From Terfezia claveryi (lineage: Eukaryota; Ascomycota; Pezizomycetes; Pezizales; Pezizaceae), in assembly GCA_015179025.1 (NCBI GenBank), contig WHUX01000519.1, positions 1 to 21,211 of the forward strand: a DNA stretch of 21,211 nt. The letters run 5' to 3'. How positions within the stretch are numbered: the stretch's first letter is position 1; the number at the start of each line of letters is the position of its first letter. Position numbers and translations under genes: made by a program. Below the pieces are notes generated by a model. It was not told the DNA's origin. It searched no databases and saw only the letters and a program-made list of their open reading frames with translations. This document shows positions 10,079 through 17,537 of this stretch, piece after piece.

Positions 10079-10086
10079 TATATATA
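10079..10086 (+). promoter_or_regulatory. Probable TATA box of the family C LTR
   Basis: TATATATA lies about 157 bp inside the LTR. A comparable TATATATA run occurs at the matching place in the other two family C LTRs (about 15622-15632 plus strand, about 17913-17922 minus strand). Position in the U3 region and conservation fit a core promoter; no transcript evidence is available. Confidence 0.5.
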
Positions 10087-10332
10087 GCTTGCTCTCTCCG
10101 CCCTCTTGTTGGATCCCCATCCAATGTCTTGTATACCCAATACAGGATCTTGCTTCCCCCAGCGCTTGTGCACCTCCTTTGTGCACATCCTTGCCTCGAA
10201 CCTACAACTCTGCAGTACAGCTGCCCCCCCTTGACACACGCGGCAACTGCCTCCGTGTGTCTCGTGTCCCTTGCCCTCTGCCTCTCTTGCCTCTTGCCCT
10301 TGCCCCCCCCCATCTCAGTCTTCCCCTAGTCA

Positions 10333-10404
10333 CACACGTAGCGTTCCTATGTGTGTCTTACCCTAGCCTTTCCCCAGATCACACACGTAGCGCTCCTACG
10401 TGTG
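10333..10404. repeat. Pair of 9-bp CACACGTAG hairpins, 49 bp apart (solo LTR)
   Basis: CACACGTAG-CGTTC-CTATGTGTG (10333-10355) and CACACGTAG-CGCTC-CTACGTGTG (10382-10404) each form a stem with a 5-base loop. The same pair, also 49 bp apart, occurs in the C copy 2 LTR (17604-17626 and 17653-17675). One is recognisable in the degenerate LTR near 15847-15875. Confidence 0.85.
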
Positions 10405-10559
10405 CGATTGCCCCTTGCCACTTCCCCGGCGTACCCCTTGGTCGCCTTGTCCCCCAGAGCCCTCGTTACAATAATCTGTAACTAATTCACAGCTGACTTG
10501 CATATATGCTAATCTTATACTATTCGCTATGGTTCTGGATCCCTTTCATACACTTGGTT

Positions 10560-10990
10560 GGAATCGAGGAATATTTTCTAGTTGGATAGTGACTAGTTCC
10601 TAGTAGGCAGGAATTATTACTTGCACTTTGCTGAGAGTAGGTTCTCCTAGTATTATATCACATCCAGTCTAATGAGCTATATAGAATATTTATTCTTCTA
10701 TATAACCTATCTAATCAAGTTTGATAGTACAAGCTTTATCTATCATTCCTTTAGAGCCTTTAATTACTGTACTTGATAATTTCTTCTCGATACTTCTAGT
10801 TAGTATTTTGTATAGGTGTACAAATTGAGAATTAATTAAGTCTCCTCCTTTGGTTTGGAGATCAATTAAAGCTAGTGCAGGGTGTTTGTTGGCTCTAACA
10901 AATACCTTACTAAAATCTGGTACCTATCTTAACAAGGGTCATTCCTTGATTTTATCTTTATTGTTTTTGTTCTTAGTAGCTATCAGTATA
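10560..10990 (-). pseudogene. Element B: retropepsin-like protease, broken
   Basis: Between the zinc knuckle and the RT the minus strand encodes a protease-like domain that would mature the polyprotein. It contains VPDFSKVFVRANKHPALAL, the active-site region LIDLQTKGGDLINSQF, STVIKGSKGMIDKACTIKLD and the C-terminal GCDIILGEPTLSKVQVII. The catalytic Asp is followed by Leu-Gln-Thr rather than Thr/Ser-Gly, paralleling DPC in element A. In-frame TAG/TAA codons sit where Trp or Gln are expected. It is in frame with the knuckle upstream and, once the solo LTR is discounted, with the RT downstream. Confidence 0.75.
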
Positions 10991-11040
10991 GCTAAATCTT
11001 GTACGGCCGTATGCATGGGTACCTTATTTTGTTGTTTCCT

Positions 11041-11082
11041 ATAGTCCTTATAGGAGTGTCCAGAGTTTTAACACTATAGATA
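11041..11082 (-). pseudogene. Element B: Gag CCHC zinc knuckle, degenerate
   Basis: The minus strand reads Y-L-stop-C-stop-N-S-G-H-S-Y-K-D-Y, which overlays C-x2-C-x4-H-x4-C exactly. The first and last Cys are Tyr (TAT, one G-to-A change from TGT); the second Cys and the His remain. It would package element RNA. It marks the C-terminal end of Gag, directly upstream of the protease. Confidence 0.78.
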
Positions 11083-13060
11083 TTTCTTGTCTCTAATTAA
11101 TTGCATCTTCATCTTCTGATCCAATTTTTTTGTGATAGTGTCCCAATCTGAGTCCTTCCATTTTTCTGTATTAGATTCATCAGCAAGAAAAAAGTGGCAT
11201 CGGGACGCCAGGTGGTGTCTCCAGGAGACAGGGTTGTCTCTAGTGTCTTTTGTGTCTTTTATGTCTCCTAGGTGTCTCCTGAGTGTCTCCCATGTGTCTC
11301 CCAGTGTCTCCCAGTGTCTCCTGGAGACACTGGGAGACATTCTGCCAATCGTGGAGACACACCTTGTCTCCAGTGGCAATACTGTCTCTAGAGACACTGG
11401 AGACAAACTATTTTCTTTCCTGATGTTTAGTATTAGGATTGCTGCTAGGATTAGATTCTGTTTTTTATCATTGATTCTGGTCCCTGCATGGACCGTGACT
11501 CCGATGTTTATTCTAAGGGTATTGTCATTGAAATATATTTGGTGTAGGTAGTAAGGCAATATCTTTTTTTGAAGCTTTATATGACTCTGCTTGATGCATA
11601 AGATAATTATATGACCATTTTTCTTTAATTAAAGGAATTAATGTAGCTGACATATATGGTAGCAGGTGATTAAAAAACTTTCTTCTTTTTACTTCCTGTA
11701 ATATTGATTGTTTGCCATCTTTATCAATTAATTTGATTTGCATTTCAATAAGCCAGTTGGTAAACTATTTAATTCCCATACAACGTCCGTTCTTATATAG
11801 TGTGGCTGTTTCCCATCGTTTCTATGAAATGTCCTTACTAGTTGGGCATATCAGAAAATCCTTTAGTACTAGTATGAATCTAAAGAATGTCATATTCTTT
11901 TTTTTCTCTCTTAGGAATTGATTATAAGTAATGAGTGCGCTTCCTTCCATTCTGAATCTAACAATTTCCAATACTAAAGTGCCTTCTAAATCTATTCCTT
12001 TAATAACTAACAAATATTACATTGCTGTAGCACAAGAGTCAAAATATTATAAGTCTTGCCATTTCTTATCTTTTCCTCTTATTTTTTCTGGTAGATCAAT
12101 CTTTATTCCTTTTTAAGTATTTATTGCTTAATAGTTACCCATTGTAACTATTTCTATTGTAGATTCCCATTGTTGGTGTTTAACTGATTTTCCTCATTTC
12201 AGTTTTCTTTTTAAAGTTTGACTTGCAACTGATGATACCTTATTAGAGTCCAAGCTATCATCTCCACTATTATCAGAGTCTCGTCCTCCTCCTTATGTTT
12301 TCTGCTTTTATTGGTCTAGTTCTATGTCTAGATCATCATCATCTTCTAGGAATTCTATATCTTCTAGTGGTTGGTCTTTATTGTTTGGTTCCTTGGCTGA
12401 CCCAGTCCTCCTTTCTGGTATCTCAGGTACTTGACCTTTGCCTTTCAATTGATCTTTTAGTGTTTTTAAGAACACTCCTGGAAGTTTCTTACTAGGATTG
12501 AAAAAATCCTCCATAGTATGTACTGATTCTTCTAGATAGGTGCCACTCATTATGAATGCCATTATTTCTTCTCAGTTATTTGTTACCTAATTCGGTTTCC
12601 TTAGAAAAAGAACAACAGGTTTCTTTAATTTCCTACTTAAAAATGCGTTCATTTCTAAGTCCTTTTCTTCAAATAGGTATGGAGTTAGCCATAAATATTA
12701 TTTTACTATTGCTTCTATTAAAAGTCAAGTATCTTCTGGATGATACTATTGGGCATGTTCCATTGAGTGAGTATATTTCATAATCTCCTTAATTGTTAGA
12801 AGATATCTGTCTCAAAATTCTTTAGTGCAAGAGGTAATGCCATACTAAAATATAGTTTGGTTCCTATTCCACCTAGTTCTTCTATTTCTATATATATAGG
12901 TAGATTTATTTTCCTTTCAGTATTAGGAACTATAAATCTAGTCTTTCTAAGAGTTTCTTATACTAATCTCTTAATATCTTTGGGTAACATAGATAATTGA
13001 CTCGACTTTTTAGTCTTCTTACTAAGTTCAGATACTATTATATCTGATTTCGATATCTGT
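11083..13060 (-). pseudogene. Element B: Gag polyprotein, broken
   Basis: The minus strand holds a long decayed Gag reading. The N-terminal side includes KKTKKSSQLSMLPKDIKRLV at about 12961-13020, comparable to the MVPKDIT region of element A Gag. A middle segment at 12308-12562 contains SGTYLEESVHTMEDFFNPSK and a very acidic end (LEDDDDLDIELDQ), again like element A. Next come RFRMEGSALITYNQFL, YKNGRCMGIK and a 72-codon open stretch at 11525-11743. A one-base frameshift in an A7 run near 11565-11571 moves the reading into the frame of the zinc knuckle and protease. A GTCTC-rich palindromic block (11215-11405) lies inside the C-terminal part without breaking the frame. The start codon cannot be fixed. 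Confidence 0.68.
11215..11405. repeat. GTCTC/GAGAC palindromic repeat cluster inside element B Gag
   Basis: About 190 bp carry ten GTCTC and six GAGAC words, mostly as GTGTCTCC or GGAGACAC. Palindromes are nested within it: 17-bp arms around one base at 11305-11339, a perfect 14-mer TGTCTCTAGAGACA at 11383-11396, and TGTCTCC-A-GGAGACA at 11216-11230. It is richer in GC than its surroundings. The minus-strand reading stays open through the block, whose translation is rich in Arg, Thr, Leu and Asp. It looks like an insertion or in-place repeat expansion; no target duplication is evident. Confidence 0.88.
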
Positions 13061-13983
13061 TTATAACCAAATACAGCTGGTTATGTGATACAATTGTCGA
13101 GTTACTTTTTTTCTTTGGTACCTTACTGTACTGATAGTATAGTGGCTGATAATCTTCATGATCTCTATTCAACTAATAGTTCTATTAGCTTGATAGCTCA
13201 CTTAGTTGGTGAGACTAGATGTCAAAATCTTAATATTTCTTATGGTCCTAGTTTTTCTTCATCTACTAGTCTAAAATCTAGTTCTAGTTCTTCCAGCAAG
13301 AGTGTCACTTTTCCTAATTGGTGTGTTGAGGTAGACGTTGAGGGTGCAGAGGTATTGGTACAGATGTCTAGGCCTAAGGAAGGTTCTGATGGAGGTAATT
13401 CTTTTCTGGAGGAAATGGCTACAATAGAGGCAGGAAGATTTGAGCCTTAGGATTGTGATGCTTGGTTGTTTAGACCAATTAATCCTAGGACTTGGGGGGC
13501 TGGTTTTTCTATAGTATACTGGGTTTACAGGTATAGATGTAATGGCAGTTACCAGAAGTATAAGATAATTTGTCGATCTTATTAAGAAAAGTGTTGTGAA
13601 TAAGGGTAGGATTATTTAATGTAGTATACTACAGCCCATTAGAGCTTTACTTAGCTTACTTCTAAGTCTTTTGTTGATGTACTGCAGTTGACAGTTTGAT
13701 ATCTTATTGTTAGATTTTGTTAGCTAGCTAGTTAAATAATAATATTGATTTTATATATGCATATATGTATGTCAAATTGTATATATATGCATAAGTATAG
13801 TAAAGGTATCCAAAGGTTACTTAGGCCTTAGATTTAAGAGTAAAGATTAGGTATATAAGTTAAAAGAAATGTTATGAATAGTACTAGACAGTATTCATTT
13901 GGTACTGTTTATACAATCTATATCTATAGGCACAAACGTTTGTATATTTCGGTTCGGCTGAGGTAAGACCTCATAAGAGTAGG
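13061..13983 (-). other. Element B 5' leader and Gag start region
   Basis: This lies between the recognisable Gag and the 5' LTR. The minus strand shows only short, stop-interrupted readings. A 121-codon plus-strand frame at 13085-13450 is antisense to the element and Ser-rich, and is not regarded as a gene. Next to the LTR there is a small hairpin, TGAGGT-AAG-ACCTCA at 13959-13973. I could not find a primer-binding site starting TGG after the LTR edge, so the priming mode is unknown. Confidence 0.5.
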
Positions 13984-14581
13984 GAGATTACTATGTGGGA
14001 CATTTCCAGAGGGAACAGTAATTAACTGGTGTAATCTATCTTATATGATTTATGCTATCTAAGTTATATAATCTTGATCTGATTAGTATATAGGCTTGCT
14101 TGCTGCTATATGCTTGCTTCTTGTTGCTTGTGCATTGCAGAGGGAATCTAGCGGCCTATTTATTCTCCTTTAATATCTAATGACTAAGGAAATAAATACA
14201 ATAAAGGGTGGTATACTAGAAGGTGATACACTGTATAAAAGAAGTCATGTAGCCATAGTAATGAGTCACATACCTTAAATAATAGTTATATGGCCATAGT
14301 AATGAGTCACATGCTTTTAATAATGGTCATGTGGCCATAGTAATGAGTCATATACCTTAAATAAAGGTTACACGGCTATAATGAGAGTGTCTTTATATGG
14401 CAAGTTCCATGGAATTTCTCATGGCAAATTCCGCATACTATAGATGCTTATAAAGTAGTAGAAAATGGTAGAAGGCTAGTCTTTCGACCAAGAGGCTTAG
14501 TTATATAATATAGTAGTAATATAGGAAATACAAAAGTATATAATCAATTATATAAGTAATAAAACAATGTTCTCTATTATA
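13984..14581 (-). repeat. Element B 5' LTR
   Basis: This is the second 598-bp copy of the direct repeat at 4849-5446. It keeps the 41-bp tandem array (14245-14367 plus a partial unit) and the TATA-like minus-strand CTTTATAA at 14448-14455. It lies upstream of Gag in element sense. Its outer edge at 14581/14582 abuts, without any spacer, the integrase-coding sequence of C copy 1, which is interrupted mid-gene. Confidence 0.85.
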
Positions 14582-15244
14582 GTCAACCACCAGCAGAATA
14601 ACTGGGTGTCTTTATTAGCAACCTGTAAGTTTGCCACAAATAACCAGTTCTCAGAGTCCTTGAAAACCTCTCTCTTCCTGGCCAATTATGGTTAGCACCC
14701 CTGATTCATAGATGCTCTAGCACCTCTATAGAGAATCCACCTCCTAGCTAAGGAGTTCATAGCTAGAATAGCAGAGCTCCACTCTACCCTGAAAGCCGAG
14801 CTGGGATATATACAAGCTAGACAAGCCGAGTATGCTAACAGATCATGGTTGCCAGCCCCTAGGTATCAGCCAGAAGATATGGTGTGGCTCTCCAGCCCAC
14901 ACTTTCAGACAGAATGAATTTCTTATAAACTAGATCATAAGTTCTTAGGGCTGTATAAGGTATTAGGGAATGTAGGCACTCACGCCTACTGGTTGAAGTT
15001 TTCTAAAGACGTCAAACACCACTTGGTTGTTCATGTCTTAGAGATCGAACCAGCTGCTAATGATTCTCTCCTTGAGCAAATGCATCCCCTACTACCTCCT
15101 GTAGTAATTAAAGGTAAAGAAGAGTGGGAGGTTAAGGAGGTACTAGACTCTAGAAAGTGCTATAGGTGAGTTCAGTATAAGGTCAAGTAGGTAGGGGATG
15201 AGGAGACTACCTGGCAACTAATAGAGGATTTGGAGATTACGTAG
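14582..15244 (+). pseudogene. Element C copy 1: integrase C-terminal part with chromodomain
   Basis: A single plus-strand frame of 221 codons starts in mid-integrase (VNHQQNNWVSLLATC) and ends at the same chromodomain end as copy 2. Landmarks are FLANYG, AELGYIQARQAEYA, SWLPAPRYQPEDMVWLSSPHF, KLDHKFLGLYKVL, HVLEIEPA and the chromodomain WEVKEVLDSRK...QYKVK...DEETTWQ. Premature stops occur as TAG or TGA at expected Trp, Arg or Gln codons. No frameshift is seen. The loss of GPF (here GLY) and many other substitutions show long decay. The 5' part of the gene was removed or separated at the junction with element B. Confidence 0.88.
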
Positions 15245-15488
15245 GATTTAGTTATCTTGTTCCACCTGTAATACTTCAAGAAGCCTCACTTAGTCGATTG
15301 AGGTCATAACTTTGTGTCATTGTTGTTGTCTTTGTTATCACCTGCAGTGCAGATAATGGGTCTTTATTATTATTTGGACTTGAGGTTCTCGTTCTTGTAG
15401 TTGTTGTTATTGTTTCCTATATTGATTTTGCTAGTTGTTATGCCGAAAGCCTCCTTGTCACTAGAGCTCTACTCTAAAGTGGCGATAG
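15245..15488 (+). other. Element C copy 1: 3' untranslated spacer and polypurine tract
   Basis: This 244-bp non-coding spacer ends in CTAAAGTGGCGATAG (15474-15488), which aligns with the polypurine tract CCTAAAGGGGGGATAG next to the LTR of copy 2. Its last 100 bp (GTTGTTGTTATTGTTTCC, ATTGATTTTGCTAGTTGTTATGCC) match the same position in copy 2. Copy 2 has about 0.8 kb more sequence in this interval. Confidence 0.75.
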
Positions 15489-15942
15489 TGTTACAATAGT
15501 ATACTTAGTTATCTTTGTCATTACCTGTGATTACAAGTAATAGGTTATCATTATCCTGCTTAGCTCCTGAGATAGAGATGTTGGGAAGCTTATTCCTTCC
15601 ATTGCCCTATCCTGAAATTATGTATATATATCCCCTGTTCCTTATACTATCGTTGGATCCTTATTCAATATCTTGTATATCCAATACAGGACCTTGTTTC
15701 TCCCAGTGCTTGTACACCTCCCTTGTGTACCTTCTTATCTCATAAACAGCTCTACAGTATAGCTGCCTCCTTCTGACATATATGGCAACCACTTCCACAT
15801 GTCTCTTGCCTTTTATTCTTGTTCCCTATCCCAGCCTTCCCTTAGTCATATATGTAGCATTCCTACATATGTATTACTATAGCCCTGCCTTTGCTCAGGT
15901 GTACCCCTTAGTTGCTTTGCCTACCCCTGTATCCATGTTATA
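15489..15942 (+). repeat. Element C copy 1: degenerate 3' LTR
   Basis: It starts TGTTACAATAG after the polypurine tract and ends GTTATA, matching TGTCACAACC...GTTACA of the solo LTR. At 454 bp it is shorter than the 549-bp and 563-bp copies. Conserved patches include TTATTCCTTCCA, a TATATATA box, CCAATACAGGACCTTG and the CTACATATG hairpin arm. Substitutions are dominated by C-to-T and G-to-A relative to the other copies. The right edge is taken from alignment only, since the terminal CA is lost. Confidence 0.82.
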
Positions 15943-16472
15943 TCTTGAATGGGAAAGTACATAAAGAAAAGAAGAGGTCTAGGCATGTTGGTGAATCTAG
16001 AGTTCTGAATACTAAGTATATTAATGATGGGCTAAAGAAGCTTGCAGAAAAGGAGGCAAAGAAGCAAGAATATAAGTAAGCACTGGAAGAGAAGAAGTAG
16101 GTTATAGAAGAAAAAAAAATTATTCAAGAGACTTTTAAAACATAGTAGAAAGCAGATCTCTAGCAGTATAAGGATATTGACATACCAGTATGGCAAGCTG
16201 AATATTTAGAAGTTGATTAAGTATGGGCTACTACTAAACAAGCTGCTGGCAAAAAGCAGTCTCTAGGAAAGAAGCCACTATACCCTCCTTGACTGAAGTA
16301 ACCTTTAAAGCCTAAAGGTGGTGCTAGTATAGCTGGCAATCTCTCTATTATAGTTGAAGATGCTTTAGAGGTGGAGGTTGGAAAAGAAACTAAGGAAAAG
16401 GCTAAAAAGAATAGAGATGAGGCAGATTTAGTAGATTAAATAAAAAATCTCAAGATTGAGTATTTTACATAA
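15943..16472 (+). pseudogene. Lys/Glu-rich coding remnant, C-terminal fragment of unknown gene
   Basis: Directly after the C copy 1 LTR one plus-strand frame runs about 175 codons with stops only as TAA, TAG or TGA where Gln or Arg would fit. Early residues KEKKRSRHVGESRVLNTKY lead into a highly charged, probably coiled-coil part (LKKLAEKEAKKQEYK, then EEKK and VIEEKKIIQETFK). It then reads YKDIDIPVWQAEYLEV, a Lys/Pro-rich patch and LVD. A charged, Lys-rich tail of this kind is typical of the C terminus of fungal pogo/Fot1-like transposases, but no catalytic part is present, so that is a guess. The N-terminal part would have been separated when element C inserted. Confidence 0.45.
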
Positions 16473-16516
16473 GTAAGTGCCCTTAAGCAATACTATTCTA
16501 TTTTGCTGTTTTACAG
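16473..16516 (+). other. Possible spliceosomal intron (GTAAGT...TTTTACAG)
   Basis: A consensus fungal 5' splice site GTAAGT at 16473 is followed 44 bases later by a pyrimidine-rich TTTTACAG ending at 16516. It lies at the end of the charged reading frame. The length is short but within the range of filamentous fungal introns. No transcript evidence; the exon after it does not clearly continue the protein. Confidence 0.3.
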
Positions 16517-16541
16517 TTTTTGCCTTCAATATCAATCTAAT

Positions 16542-16814
16542 ATGGACATAGATAGTATGTTGAGGCCTCCTAGCAGTAGTTAGTATATTGGCTAGATATT
16601 CAACCTATAGAAGGAGGTAGAGGGAGAGGGGGGAGTTTATTGAGAAGCTTATATTACAAGTAGGAAGTATTAAGAATTAGGTTAATTTTGGTAGGATATG
16701 AGCACAACCATGTTGTAAAGTATAGTTGTTTCTATAGAAATCAATTTAGCTGGAGTGGCCTCTCACTATCTTGCTGGCATAATATCACAAGATATTAGGG
16801 ATCTTATATGAAAA
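16542..16814 (+). pseudogene. Short coding-like remnant of unknown function
   Basis: An ATG at 16542 opens MDIDSMLRPPSSS and the same frame continues for about 90 codons. Stops are mostly TAG/TAA at Gln-compatible positions, for example in LG-stop-FW-stop-DMSTTML. Later parts read SIVVSIEINLAGVASHYLAG and ISQDIRDLI. The pattern matches mutated coding sequence but no family is recognised. It may belong with the preceding charged remnant as part of one decayed element. Confidence 0.3.
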
Positions 16815-17146
16815 TAGGGATGTTTTGACTCTAGTTAACATGCTTGGTCATCCTTAGGTAGCTAATAGTATAGTATATATTATAATGTCATTTAGCCCAT
16901 TCCTAGCATAATATATATATGCTTTATATAATGTCATATATATATATATATAATAGCTACTATTCTTTTCACCTCTTTACTATTTGCATAGCTCCCTTAT
17001 ATAAGCTTTAAACCTTACGTTAAAGCCTATGTACAAGAGTATTACCTTAAGGAAGTTAATTAGCTAGGCAAGGCAAGAACTCTGAGAATTGTAGCTGGTA
17101 GACTAGAGTATCATTCTTAATATAAAACCCTTAAAAACTTCTAGTG
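16815..17146. other. AT-rich stretch with TA-repeats, no recognised gene
   Basis: It contains a (TA)n tract at about 16936-16952, a palindromic AGCATA...TATGCT at 16905-16923 and a repeated ATAATGTCAT word. From about 17005 a plus-strand frame (KPYVKAYVQEYYLKEVN, then LGKARTLRIVAGRLEYHS) is open apart from Gln-compatible stops and runs into the minisatellite, so a decayed coding remnant is possible. Nothing was recognised. Confidence 0.4.
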
Positions 17147-17220
17147 AACTCAGCCAGCAAACTCAGCCAGAACTCAGCCAGCAAACTCAGCCAGAACTCA
17201 GCCAGCAAACTCAGCCAGAA
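17147..17220. repeat. 24-bp minisatellite, three units
   Basis: Three units alternate AACTCAGCCAGCA (13 bp) and AACTCAGCCAG (11 bp). Because 24 is a multiple of three, the plus-strand frame entering from the left repeats TQPANSAR three times. The array directly abuts the Copia integrase fragment. Confidence 0.9.
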
Positions 17221-17537
17221 TTTTCTTCCTCCATCTGTATATAGATTTTGAGGATATCATCCTGTTTGGGTATTTACTTTTTGACAGAAATCCTTAATGT
17301 ATTTTACTGCCTCAGATTTATGTGTAAGAAAGTAAATAGTATGATCAAATCGAGAGCAATCATCTAGGAGAGACAGGTTGTAGAGTGCCACTAATTAATA
17401 TTGAAGTAATCAGCTCTAATAGGTTAGTATGAATAAGGTCAAAGGGAGGTTCTAATGAATGATTTACTAGTGATGGGATATGTCTTTTAAGGTTAAAGAT
17501 AGTACATTTGTAATAATAAAATTTAGTAGAAGGCTTT
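17221..17537 (-). pseudogene. Ty1/Copia integrase core fragment
   Basis: Minus-strand readings match the front of a Copia integrase: YYYKCTIFNLKRHIPS (end of the zinc-binding region), EPPFDLIHTNLLELI, LLDDCSRFDHTIYFL, HKSEAVKYIKDFCQKVN and LYTDGGRKF. The first catalytic residue expected in HTDL is Asn, explainable by one G-to-A change; the second Asp in YTDGG remains; the GREF Glu is Lys. At least one frameshift lies between HTN and LLDD. The fragment is cut on its upstream side by the C copy 2 LTR at 17538 and ends at the minisatellite. No Copia LTR is visible. Confidence 0.78.

Larger units (their letters stand above)
9922..10470 (+). mobile_element. Solo LTR of element family C, inserted in element B
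   Basis: A 549-bp GC-rich block starts TGTCACAACC and ends CGTTACA (canonical TG...CA). It is flanked by a perfect 5-bp duplication, ATAAT at 9917-9921 and 10471-10475. The same sequence recurs, inverted, as the 3' LTR of C copy 2 (17538-18100) and, heavily mutated, at 15489-15942. No internal region is present, so it is a solo LTR left by recombination between two LTRs. Its termini, duplication and CpG-rich motifs are well preserved against the AT-rich host element, so it is probably young. It separates B's protease from its RT. Confidence 0.95.
4849..14581 (-). mobile_element. Element B: LTR-bounded Ty3/Gypsy chromovirus, degenerate
   Basis: Two direct repeats of equal length (4849-5446 and 13984-14581) enclose a minus-strand retroelement with the order Gag, zinc knuckle, protease, RT, RNase H, extra segment, integrase, chromodomain. 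The 5' end is on the right. RT, RNase H and integrase remain in one frame from about 9700 to 5894, interrupted by stops that almost all fall at expected Gln, Trp or Arg codons. Only two frameshifts were recognised (about 11550 and 5905). The end sequences are odd: the LTRs show no TG...CA termini and the 5-bp flanks (TTACA left, GTCAA right) do not match. The element is dead and carries a later solo LTR of family C. Confidence 0.82.
14582..15942 (+). mobile_element. Element C copy 1: 3' half of a Ty3/Gypsy chromovirus, heavily mutated
   Basis: From integrase to 3' LTR, this plus-strand copy parallels C copy 2 (minus strand, 17538-19860) at base and protein level. The order is integrase tail with chromodomain (to 15244), untranslated spacer, polypurine tract (15474-15488) and LTR (15489-15942). 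The upstream part is absent: the left edge coincides with the outer end of element B's 5' LTR. Compared with the other C copies, CACACG has become CATATA and CG has become TG or CA throughout the LTR, a RIP-like pattern. Confidence 0.88.

Noticed and set aside
10053..10481. 142-codon plus-strand open frame in the solo LTR
   Set aside because: It lies wholly in repeated LTR DNA, is full of Pro/Leu/Cys from the C-rich composition, overlaps hairpins and a TATA box, and has no protein-like motif. Open frames in the copy 2 LTR (17675-18052, 17467-17745) are rejected for the same reason.
11132..11551. 139-codon plus-strand open frame over the GTCTC cluster
   Set aside because: It is the antisense of the Gag reading that contains DESNTEKW and leads into the zinc knuckle; its Ser/Val-rich content comes from GTGTCTCC repeats.
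13085..13450. 121-codon plus-strand open frame, Ser-rich
   Set aside because: It is antisense to the 5' region of element B, shows no family motif, and its Ser run reflects repetitive TCT/AGT codons. Kept only as low-probability.
13951..13990. tRNA gene or tRNA-matching primer-binding site next to the B 5' LTR
   Set aside because: There is a small hairpin and a GGTTCGGCT word, but no cloverleaf and no TGG-starting site at the LTR edge.
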